Shown here one piece after another: positions 23,329-34,844 of a DNA stretch of 64,000 nucleotides. This stretch comes from Proteromonas lacertae (lineage: Eukaryota > Sar > Bigyra > Opalinata > Proteromonadidae): assembly GCA_002245135.1 (NCBI GenBank), contig NGBS01000588.1:62001-126000 (forward strand), written 5' to 3'. The notes beneath the pieces are model-generated. The model had not been told where the DNA came from. It saw nothing but the letters and a program-made list of their open reading frames with translations, and ran no database searches. The first letter of the stretch is position 1, and every line of letters begins with the position of its first letter. Made by a program: the position numbers and the translations under genes.

Positions 23329-23360
<32 letters not shown>

Positions 23361-26230
23361 ACATAAAAATAAATATACCTTTATCAAAAATGAACTGTAT
23401 ATTAGTTCTAATAAAATTATTCATTGATTCTTTCATTTCATCTACAATAGCTGATGATAATTTATCTTTTATTTCATAAAATGATATAAATGAATTAACA
23501 CTCATATTATTCTTCAAAAATATTAATGCATTTGATAGAACTTTAACTTCATTTAACACATAACATGTCTGTATTAAATCCACGCAATTATCATCATTAA
23601 TTGAAATATCTGTACAACCATAAAAAGATAATAACAGCATATAACCTTTATAAGTAACCATATCAGGTAAATCAATAGTAAGTATATTATTATTATTATT
23701 ATTATTATTACTGTTCTGTATAGCAGATTCAATTAAATTGGATATTGTTGTATTTGTACATTTAACAATCGATTTTACACCTCCAATTATTCTCTCTTCT
23801 TTAGTTTTATTGTCATGTAGTTTGAAATTAATATCGCAATAACCCATTTCTACTAGTGATAAGATGATTCCTTTATATGGAATTACAGGATGTAAATTAA
23901 CTGACTCTCTACCAGTTTGTGTATCTACTTGAAGTGATAGTAATTTATTATTATTATTACTATTGTTACTTTCTTCACTTGGATCAGTTTGTGTAGAAAT
24001 AGTTTTATAATTTGTTGTATAAGGTGGTGCTAATGGTGATGAAGGGGTAGTTGGAGAATTTGCTTTATTCATAATCCTTGAATTAACAGTTGTTGTTGTT
24101 GTAGAAGATGTAGAACGAGGAGTTGTACAATTTGAATATATTTCATTTACTATATCACAATCACCACTTTTGAATAAGTCAAATATAATATTCAAATACT
24201 TTTCTCTTTCTATATTTATATCTTTGTCAAACATAGTTTGATTAAACCAATTAGCTAATATGGATGATGTAAATGGTAACTTTTTGGGAGGATTTTTCAT
24301 GAAATGGATAATATAATTCAGAATCACAATACCTATATCTTTCTTGGTTGTACCATTCATAATCTATTATTAATAATAATAATATATACATTTGGTAGAT
24401 ATATTTGAATTTTAGCTACTTCTATTCCACTTAATTTCTGTTTTAAAGAGTTTTGTAATAAGGTAAAATATAATCTATAAAAATATAAGAAGATGTATAA
24501 AAATCCAATACTTTTCTACTCCTTCTTTCATTATTACAATATTACTTGAACTTTCAATTGAATTTTTATCATCATCAAATATCATTAATATGGATTTATT
24601 CAGACTGTTATTATTTTCTTTTGTTTTGCTCTTAATTATTGATGATAATATTGGAGATGATTTTCCAGGTGATCTTATATTCTTCAATAATGAAAAGTAA
24701 TATGAATATAATGATTGGCAGTTAAGTAATATACCAATTGAAAAATGATCACTATTTTTACATAATATACATATTATTATTATAATAAATACTTTAATGA
24801 ATGAATTAATGGTATTATCAGTGTGTCCAAATCACAAAAATTAGGTATTATATTATTAAAGAGTTTCAATTTTGATGGATTAAATACATAATGTGAAACT
24901 GTAGAAGACAATATGTGAATCTTCGATTTATTTATTTCAGTTGATTTAAAGTCAATATTTTTATCATTCATCTCATTTTCATGATAGTAGTTCAATAATA
25001 CATCAACAATTCTTCCATTTATTTCACCATCTCTCAGCGATTTTAAGTCATTATTACTTATAATTCTATTATTATAATTAATAAAGGAAGAATAATCATT
25101 ATCATTATTATTAGTTTCGGAATAAGTAGAAGCTGGTGAATATACTGATGAAGATGAAGTATAATTTCTTTCACTGGATGGAATAATAGGTGGAGGAGGA
25201 ATATCTTTATTATTTATAGGAATAATAGTTGTTGTTGTTGATGATGTTGTTGATTGTTTTAATTTTATATTTTTATTCTTATCATTTGAATCAGATAATA
25301 GAGAGGTGGAATGATCTAAATTTGGTGTTTTTGATGATGATAATTGTGTTGTTGTTGTTGTGGATGATTTTGTCACAGTAAAAATTCGTTTTTTAGTTGG
25401 TTTTGGCTTAGCTATTTCATAATCATATTCTACTTCTTTATCTTCTTCTTTATTAATGTCATATTCTTCATCAGTATCAACTACAGAGTTATGGGGCTTC
25501 TTATATTTTTTATTCTCAATCAATGAAGATGAAGAAGTTGATGTGGAAAAATCACTACTTATCTTTATTTTCTTAACTTTATTATTATTATTTTCATTAC
25601 TATTAATACTGTCAATTGTTTGATTGATTTTCCTTTTGATTGACGATGTTTTGGGGATTAATAATATATTATCATCTGATTCTGATAAAGTAGTATCTTC
25701 ATCATCTTCATCTTTCGTTTTTTTATCTTCTTGTTGGTTTATATTCATTGCTTTTATTGGTTTTGGCATAATATCTTTGTTGTTAATATCAGAGTCGATC
25801 ATTTCACTTTTCTTTCTTCTTCCTCTTCTCTTATGTATTTTTATTCCTTTCTCTCCATCTAATGAAACTGTTTTTCTTTGAGTGATAGGTGTTGGCGCAT
25901 TTCGATTGAAAGTCTTAGTTGGAGTTAATTCTGAATCTGAAGTGACTATTTCATATTTATTATAGTTCTTACTCATTTGATTAGGATCTAATCTTATTCT
26001 TATCACATTTTTATCACAACTTAAAACTTTTGGCAAAGAATGACTATCATTTGCATTTTTTGTTGTGCAATGATTATTAGGAGTTTCAGAGTTACTGTCA
26101 CTACCATTATTTACTTTTTCATCAAATGCTAATAATAAAATTATGAAAATATGATACATTTCCTACTAGTACTCTTATTGACAGCTTGATTAAATGAAGC
26201 TAATGATGATTTTTTACGATTTGCATTCAT
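22748..26230 (-). CDS. Ulp1/SENP-like pseudoprotease fused to BTB-BACK
   Basis: Seven exons (26158-26230, 24793-26128, 24512-24751, 24390-24474, 23379-24363, 22832-23323, 22748-22797) join to 1087 codons, exactly in frame, with introns of 26-55 nt. Residues 1-380 are low-complexity and basic with NLS-like clusters (HKRRGRRKK). Residues about 380-620 resemble the SENP6/7-type Ulp1 fold: LRDGEINGRIVDVLLNYY, KIHILSS, DHFSIGILL (His472 at the catalytic His position), ILMIFDD and NGTTKKDIGIVILNYI. The catalytic Cys of the family (D-C-G) is Ile588 here. A BTB domain follows (about 750-880, GYCDINFKLHD to LPDM-TYKGYMLLLSFYG) and then a BACK-like helical region. I infer a non-catalytic SUMO/Ubl-binding module coupled to a BTB adaptor. 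Confidence 0.7.
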
Positions 26231-26734
26231 GACTTTTTTCTATACAAGCTTCGCTAGAAATTTAACTCTATCAATCAAGCTATTATCAAGCTTTGTGAGA
26301 AAACTTTTTCTATTTTCTCAATCTCTAAAGCAGTTATTGTAAAGAATTTTTTTTGAAACAGTAAAGTGAAATTTAATAATTCAGAAAATGATATGTAAAA
26401 TAGATATGTCAATTAAATCTCAATTAAACAAAAATATTTTTTATTAAAATGTATTTTATTATATATATATATATATATTAAATTAACTAAAATGATTGAA
26501 ACTATAGAAAGCAGAGACTGTTTGACTTAAACTACTTAAATCAATGAAATCTCTTTTTGATTAGTATAATTTTAATATATGTTTTTAACTACTAATATAT
26601 GTCGAATATAATGATGATTATTTGAATTGTGTTTTAAATAAGCTTGATTATCTCAAATATTTTTTAGTTTTTTCAATTTTTCTAAATATCATTTAGATAT
26701 CAAGTATTTTTGACATTATAAATAAATAATTATA
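26231..26734. promoter_or_regulatory. Divergent promoter region with repeated ATCAAGC/GCTTGAT elements
   Basis: Lies between the pseudoprotease-BTB gene (minus) and the Rab gene (plus). ATCAAGC occurs near 26274 and 26287, and AAGCTTGATT near 26640, similar to elements before several other genes here. A (TA)n tract is at about 26460-26479. No coding potential is supported. Confidence 0.35.
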
Positions 26735-27467
26735 ATGGGGAAGAATAATATTTTATCATTTAAAATACTAATAGTCGGAGATGTTTCAACTGGGAAGACT
26801 AGCATAGTTAAAAGGTATTTTTAAAAATAATCTTGCTCATTTCAATAGATATGTACATGATTTATACTCAGACCATCACAAGTCTACAATTGGTGTTGAT
26901 TTTGCTTTGAAACAAATCGAATTAGATGGTAATAGCATAAGGTTGCAGTTATGGGATATAGCTGGACAGGATAGATTTGGTTCAATGTCAAGGGTATCTA
27001 ATTTCAATAATTCAATAGGTGTATTACAGAGATGCATGTGGTACTTGTCTTGTATTTGATAAAACAAAGCGAAGCACATTTGAAACAGCAAAGAGATGGA
27101 AGGAAGAACTTGATGAAAAAGTGCAATTACCAAATGGAAAGCCAGTTCCAGTAGTTTTATTAGCTAATAAATGCGATATTGTTGAAGAACAAATATCTGA
27201 TGAAGAAATTGATGAATTTTGTAAAGCTTCTGGATTTGTTGGTTGGTTTTCAGTATAAATTGAATTCTATTGATTTATAGACTTCAGCAAAAGAGAATAT
27301 AAATATTAGCAAATCTATTACAGCACTAGCACAAGCTATTTTGGAATATGTAGATATACTAGATTGTATTAATTGAATAATTTTTATATAAATTAGGTAA
27401 ATCTCCGAATAGTGATATTATTATTGCAGATCCACTACCACAGAATAAATGTTGTTATTCATCTTAG
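26735..27467 (+). CDS. Rab32/38-like small GTPase
   Basis: Five exons (26735-26814, 26849-26993, 27019-27252, 27281-27365, 27397-27467) join to 205 codons including stop, exactly in frame. All G motifs are present: P-loop GDVSTGKTS, switch I with [15 protein letters not shown] (typical of the Rab32 clade, which has IAGQ where most Rabs have TAGQ), NKCD and TSAKEN. The stretch [17 protein letters not shown] is typical of Rab32. The C-terminus NKCCYSS has adjacent cysteines suited to geranylgeranylation. Rab32 proteins act on lysosome-related organelles, autophagosomes or mitochondria; which of these applies here is not visible from sequence. Confidence 0.88.
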
Positions 27468-27752
27468 TAATCAGATATTTATAACACAATTTATTTATGT
27501 AGTTTTTGAAGGAATAACTTTAATATTTTATGTTTCTAGCATTTGAATTGTTTTTTATATTGTTGAAAATGATGTTCAACAGAAAGAATATTCATAATAA
27601 TCATATAATAGTTTGATTATTGTTTGATTGTGTTTTTAAATTTTTCATTTTTTCTACCTTTGTAATGTATATATTTGTAATTAAATATGTTTTGTATAGA
27701 ATTAAGAGAGTAATAAGTGTTATTACGTGATAAATGTAACTAAGAAAGGTAG

Positions 27753-30700
27753 ATGAATAATACTAATGAAACAATAGCAATAGAATATCCCTGTGATACA
27801 AATATATTATATGAAGAAGAGTATTATTTATTTTATATTGCATTTTGATATATGATTAGACTAAAAGGTAAGTATGAGTGTTATAACTGTCGTAATATGT
27901 GTGATTCAATAGGTATAAATATGTAGTTATATATTTTATAGAAAAATGTGATATATGTGGAAATTATTTTTGTTTAATTTGCATTCATATTGAAATTACA
28001 TTTTTGAGTGAATTAAAATACTTTTGTAACATCTGCAGATATTCAATATTATCAAGTATAGGTTATATTCATTTATTGTAGATAATGAGTCATTTCTTTC
28101 GAATATACAGAAAGATGATGTTTACTTCTCTTTATTCTATGGTCAAGGGAAATTAGGTATAAATATATCAATTTCTCCAAATGTTCATCTTCCAGTGCTG
28201 TCCAATGTAAATCATCAAAAGAATTGTAACACCTATAGTTGTATATTCAATCTGTTTGATGATAAAGAGAGTGAAACTATTGTATATTCAATAGAAGAGA
28301 AAAAATGTATGGAAATCACAAAACTCGAAGATTTAAAGAAGATAATAATGAATTGTCAAAAACCTGTTAGAATGACATATTTGAGAAGGAAATTTAATCA
28401 GTATTTATAATATTATCTCATTAATTTATATTGTATATAGCTTATATAACCTTCCATCTGTTTATTATTATTATTATTATGAAGTGAAAATTATTCAATC
28501 ACGTGGATTAATATCGATTGGATTTAAACCAATCATTTACACACAAAATAGTGATGATAATGATAATGATGTAGGATGTATAAAGTATAATTCAATGGGA
28601 GTATTGTATATAAATGGTAAAGAAAAAATAAACTGTGAAATATATAATAATAATGACATAATTGGTTTTGGAGTGAATATGCAGTATTATTTATACTTCA
28701 TCACAAAAAATAATAAATTGATTTATAAAGGAGTATTTCAACCAATTTATAATTCAAAATATAAGCCCTTTATTGATATTCCTGATGAAAAGACAATAGT
28801 TGAGACAAATTATGGAGATAAGCCATTTTTATATAATCCTAATGATGTATATACAATTTTAATCAACTCAAAATATACCCACAATAATGTTGTAAATGAA
28901 AATGAGAATAATTGTAGTTTTATTATAAAAGATGAAAAAATATCTTTAAAACATGTAATTAAAGCAATTGAAGAAAATAAAAGAGAAGAAATATCAAATC
29001 TAACAAATAATAGATGTGTAGAAGTGTTGTTAAAAGAATCAGAAAAACATAAAACCAATGAATATGTATATAGTCTGTATTATAAAGCAATCATATCTTT
29101 TATATCACATTCAACATCATTAAAGTTATTATTATCTGTAGAAGATATTAATTTATTATTAGATGTGATAGTATACGGAATAAAGTATATAATATCAGAA
29201 GAATATTATGTATTCAAAACATTGAAAACACTCAATATAATAACAAGAAATAATTCACTAATAAATGCAAAGTTAGTGTGTAGAATATATCAATTTTTAG
29301 TATATTCTCTACCTTATCTATCTATATGCTACAATCAAAACACATTCAACAGTTGTCTTTTAGAATTGTTTACATTATATCAGTTATACTGTCATAATGA
29401 AAATGATAATTCAAATGTTTTGCTATTTCATTATATATGTAGATCTGATAATATTGAGTTAGTAAATCAGAGTTTAGTGTATTTCAATTCACAAATACAT
29501 TCATATACACTGTTATTTATTGCAAATGATTATGATAATACTGTACTTATTGATGATATATTAAATATAAGTGTAATATCAGATAGTAGAATAAAGAGTG
29601 AGATATTTATATTGTTGGATAATACATTGAATAATTCAAATTGGATAATAAACAGTAGATTGAATAATATCATTAATTTTGCTGTAAATATGATTGAAAG
29701 GGGTATATCTAATGAAATTGAAATATTGTTGAATATTTTACATGGTTCACTGTTGAGAATAAACCAAAGTGAATTATCAGAGGAGATTGTCAAGTGTATG
29801 GTGAATGTAGTTATTGATTGTATTAAAAAAACTGAATATATTTCTCTATCATTTCAAATACTATTATATTTATCATTAAATTATTCTGATGTAAGTGCAA
29901 TCATTATTAATTATGATTATATTTCAGTGATTTGTTCATATCTAAACAATAAAGATATAAACAATATAATCGTATTGCAAATTTTAGTAAATCTAATAGA
30001 AAAATCATCAAATCAACCAGTATTGTTAAAGTCTATAATTCATAATTATAATTATAACAATCTGTATGAAATATTGAAATGCAACTATTCAAATTTAAAG
30101 AATGATGGTATTATTGTTGATATTATGAAGTTTATGAATTATTTATCAACTGAAATCAAATCAATTACAACCAGTAATGTAAAATATGCAATTGAAACTT
30201 ATTATAGCTTATTAGCTGATATTTATAATGATTGTGATGATAGTAATTCAAGATATAAAGATAAAGTTACATTTTATTACCTTCAAATATGTAATGCTGT
30301 TATTAAAGATACACCCTATCGATCGATAGTGATAAATGAATCATTTTTAGATATGTTATTAAGATGTGTTAATAGCAATTCAATACATGTGAAAATTGAA
30401 AAAGTATGTAAAGATATTCTGTCTTCTATCTTTTCCAGTGATGATATTAGATTTGTTATTGATTTATATAATGAAAATAGTTGCAAAGCTGTTTATCTAT
30501 ATTATAAGACAATCACATCACTTCATATTCAAGACTGTATATTTAAGGACAGAAAAAGAACAACACAAAATAATGAATTAATATTGCATTTAATAAACAC
30601 AAACAATAAAACTAACCTATTTCATTTACTAGAAATAACAAATGATGAAGATTTTAATGAAAGTTGTTATTCATCAATCTACACATATATAATTCAACAT

Positions 30701-32931
30701 AAATATCCATCCAATAGTATTTGGGGTATTAAATTATCTGCAATTCTATTAACTCAAACTGAAGTTATTTCGTTTTTGTATAAATTAACACAACAATTTA
30801 AGACTATAAACACTTTAGTATTGAATTGTGAGAATATAAGTGTTGATTCTATAATGAAATTAACAATTATAATACCATTTTCAGTCACAAATATCTTAAT
30901 CAATAAGAGTGAAAATAATGAAATAACAGAGTATATATTAAAGTCAATATATCAAACAGCAATTGTTTCTAATCCAGTTGTTACATTAACAATAACCAAT
31001 TCCAGAATAAATGATAGATGTATTGATATAATATGCCAATATTTATCATTATGTAATGGTTTCAATAAAGGATTGAAATACCTCATTTTATCACACAATA
31101 TTATAGAAGATAATACTTTTATCTGCAAGTTATTTGAAAAAATATTATCAATTGATTGTATAGAGATGTTAGATATAAGTTATAACAATATCAATCTTTC
31201 TTATTCATCATTTCATGATATGATATCAAAATCAAGTCATTTATCGAGTTTAAATATATCAGGTAATAGAATAAAAGATGTAAAAACTATCAAAGAAATA
31301 ATAGGAAAAAATAGTGATAGGATTAATGAAATGAAAGTAGATGATATTATGAGTATTAATAAAGAATTTAAGTTATGGATAAAAGAAAGACTTCAAAATA
31401 ATAAAATAAATATATTACACAATTCTAATCAATTCTTTAATTATAAAACAATTCAATACTCAAATCTTACCAACAGCCAAATGAAAGATAATAAAAAATC
31501 AAATAAAAGAGAATCAGAAAGTAAAAGTAGTAAGAAATGGTCAATTGGGATATTTTTCAGCAGTCCACTAGTATGGAAAGATTCTTCTAATAATTATCAC
31601 AGTTTAGAAGAAATAAACTATACCGAAGAAATACATACACTTTATAAAACAATAAAAGAGAATAACAAATCAATAAAAGTGTTGTATGATTATATAGGAG
31701 TTGATAAATTAAGAAGTTATTTAACAACAGAAAATTGTCATATACTTCACTTAAGTTTTCATTGTTCAAAACAGAATATATTTCTAGAAGATAATTCTTT
31801 AGGATTAAACTCAGTCGCATTATCAGATTTTGCAAAGTTTTTCAAACCAGAAATAGATAATAAAAAGATATATTTGATATTTCTAAGTGCTTGTAATAGT
31901 AAAGAATTAGGATTAAAGTTGATTAATATTGGAATACCATTTGTTATTTGTGTTGATGATGATAAATTTGTTGTTGATAAAGCTGCTATAAAGTTCACAA
32001 AATACTTATATCAAGCATTGTTTAATAACAAATACTCTATTTATGATGCTTATAACATTGCCTCTTCTGTTCAAAAGAGTAGTTTTATTATTCTTTCTGA
32101 AAGTTATTTATTCTCTGTAACATTGTTCTCAAGATTGTGTTATAATAATACAGATGAAAAAGATGGTGAAAGTGAGGAAGATGATGATATAATGAATGAA
32201 AATTTTAACACATTCATTCCTTCAATACCAGAGTTTTTTGTTGATAGAAATATTGATATTTATAAAATCTTCAACTCATGTGTAAGTAGAAAATTAACTA
32301 TAGTTGATGGAGAAAAAGGTGTTGGTAAAAGTAGTATTTGTTATAAGGTATATAAGAAAATAAAAGAAAGAAAATTATTGGATGGAAATATTTATTATAT
32401 TGATTTAATGAATATAAGAAATATGAATGATATTATTAGTAAAATGGTAAAACAGATGAATTATCATTCATTACTAATGAAATCTCATGTTGTGACTGTT
32501 AACGAGTTGTTAATACAGTTGAAAGATAAAGATCAGTTAATTTTTCTTGATAATTTGAATGAGGAAGTTATTAATGATGTTATATCCTTTGTTCAGAGTA
32601 TTGTATCTTTTACAAATAACGTTCATGTATTGTTAACATTAAGAAGAAGAATAAATATGACATTTGTAGGTTGCATTTCCAATTATATTACTGTTTTACC
32701 ATTAGATAAAGAATCTGTTGCTAAATTGATTATATTGGCATTAGAGCAATCATATGATCAAGAGTTGTTATTGAAATTAAGAGAATCTATTCAAAACTCC
32801 AAATTATTTGATGAATTAGAAGGCAATCCTAGTATATTTCATTTAATATATTATGAATAGGAAAGGTGATTGATTTTGTTCAAACATTAACTAAAGAGAA
32901 AATAGACAGTATCATCGATATAATAAAGTGA
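27753..32931 (+). CDS. Zinc finger - helical repeat - LRR - CHAT protease - NB-ARC protein
   Basis: Six exons (27753-27820, 27860-27912, 27942-28055, 28082-28400, 28441-32831, 32861-32931) join to 1672 codons, exactly in frame. Residues 30-72 hold four CxxC pairs (Cys30/33, 43/46, 51/54, 69/72), a cross-brace finger of RING/FYVE type. About 200-970 is helical, ARM-like. About 975-1150 has LRR units (YLILSHNIIED, EMLDISYNNI, SLNISGNRI). About 1225-1400 is a CHAT caspase-like domain with the His motif LHLSFHC (His1292) and the Cys motif IFLSACNS (Cys1336). About 1450-1671 is a STAND NTPase: Walker A GEKGVGKSS (Lys1481), Walker B LIFLDN (Asp1555), VLLTLRRR, LPLDKES, and a GLPL-like EGNPRKV. The domain set resembles an NLR-type sensor-protease. 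Confidence 0.85.
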
Positions 32932-33185
32932 TCTATTAAATGTATGTCACCTTCATATTTTTTAAAAAGCAAGGATATAAAATCTTGTTTTTGATTTGTG
33001 TAATATAACTAGAGGTCCACATTTTATAAGTTCTCAGTATGTTGTGCTTGCATTTATTTTGAATAATTATCTTTCTATTCCATTAAAAAAACAAAAAAGA
33101 GAAACCGAGGCTAAAAATTAATATTTTTCTTAGTTAATTCCATTCACATTAAAAAAGATTTTAATTTTCAGTTTGTTCTTAAAAA

Positions 33186-34744
33186 ATGAAATCAGTATCT
33201 AGTATGGCAGATTTTCAAGTATAGCTTTCATTTTCAATCCTAATAGAGTCAAGGCGATACATCTACAGTGAAATTAATGAAAGAGGTATTTTCTATTTGT
33301 TAATTTGTAGTGCCTTGCTTCAAGCAATATCTTAACTGGAACAGATAGAAACATTTTCGAGAATTTATTTAGTCGTTATGCTTTAGAAAAGAGTAATGTG
33401 TACATCCCTTGGGATAAAATCGAACCTCCTCCAGAAAATATGGTTTTACCATATGATAAACTAGAAAGTGATATTTCTGAAGATAGCATAAAAGATCTTT
33501 TGAACAAACTGATAGTGTTAAAATTAAATGGTGGATTAGGAACAAGTATGGGATGTAAAGGACCAAAATCAGTGATAGAAGTTCGAAATGGTTTGACCTT
33601 TTTAGACTTAACAGTAAGACAAGTAGAATATTTAAATACGAAATATGATGTAAATATTCCGTTAGTGTTAATGAATTCCTTCTACACAGCTGATGATACT
33701 GAAAGAATAATCAGAAAATACAACAATCATAACATCAAGATATTATGTTTTAGTCAAGTATATATATATATATGTTTATATTTATATTTATATTTATATT
33801 AGCATTGTTTCCCTCGTATTGATGCTGATAGTTTATTACCAGTTCCTCATGAACCATTTAAGAAAGAACATATTGATAAATGGTATCCACCAGGTCATGG
33901 TGATATTTATGATGCATTTATTCATTCATCCATCTTTGAAGAATTAAAAGAAATGGATAAAGAGATTGTTTTTATTTCCAATATAGATAATTTAGGAGCA
34001 ACAGTTGATTTAAAAATCCCCAATCATATGTTAAATAATGGAATAGAATTTATAATGGAAGTTACAGATAAAACAGTAGCTGATGTGAAAGGTGGAACAT
34101 TAATCAATTATGAAGGTAAAGCAACTTTACTAGAAATTGCTCAAGTATCAAGTGAACATGTCGAAGAATTCAAATCAGTAAAGAAATTCAAAATATTCAA
34201 TACTAATAATTTATGGATAAGTATTGGTGAAATGGAAAGATTAGTATTAAGTGGTGAATTAAAATGTCGAGTAATTCAAAATAAGAAGATGTTAGATGGT
34301 AAGCCAATCATTCAATTAGAAACAGCTTGTGGTGATGCAATTCAATTCTTCCAAAATGCTATGGGAATTAATGTACCTAGAAGTAGATTTTTACCAGTCA
34401 AATCAACCAGTGATTTGATGTTAGTTCAAAGTAATTTATATGATATAGAACATGGTAGTTTAGTTAGAAGTCCAGCTAGAATCTTCCCAACATTACCTAT
34501 CATTAAGTTAGGAAGTAGTTTAGCTCATGTTAATGATTATAAGAAGAGAATATTCCCAGTCACTAGTAATATAATCGATTTAGATCATTTAACTGTAAGT
34601 GGTGATGTATGGTTTGGTCCAGGTATTACTTTAAGAGGAACTGTAATAATAGTTGCTGAACCTGGTAATGTAATTATGATTCCTGAAGGAGCTGTATTAG
34701 AAAATAAAGTAATCACAGGCAATTTGAGAATACTTGAACATTAA
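33186..34744 (+). CDS. UGP: UTP-glucose-1-phosphate uridylyltransferase
   Basis: Exons 33186-33218, 33247-33285, 33311-33757 and 33803-34744 join to 487 codons including stop, exactly in frame; the last intron is a TA-rich 45 nt. The nucleotide-binding loop LNGGLGTSMGCKGPKS is intact, followed by FLDLTVRQ, FPRI, PPGHGD, SNIDNLGATVD, VKGGTL and WFGPG in the left-handed beta-helix, ending NLRILEH, which matches the usual eukaryotic UGP end. It makes UDP-glucose for glycogen, cell-wall/cyst polysaccharide and glycosylation. The length is normal for the family. A mutated fragment of a second UGP copy lies near 39,975-40,055. Confidence 0.95.
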
Positions 34745-34836
34745 TCGAAATAATTGAATGATAATTAATTTCTATCTATTTTTATTGTTTGTTTGACTAA
34801 AAGAATAAACCAATATAATAAATATTAAATATATTA

Positions 34837-34844
34837 CTATTGAT
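34837..34844 (+). repeat. Target-site duplication of the hAT element, left
   Basis: CTATTGAT, identical to 37551-37558 on the other side of the element. Eight base pairs is the diagnostic hAT duplication length. Confidence 0.92.

Noticed and set aside
22748-26230. Treating the Ulp1-like and BTB parts as two neighbouring genes
   Set aside because: The exon 24363-23379 carries both the D-I-G segment and the BTB domain in one uninterrupted frame.
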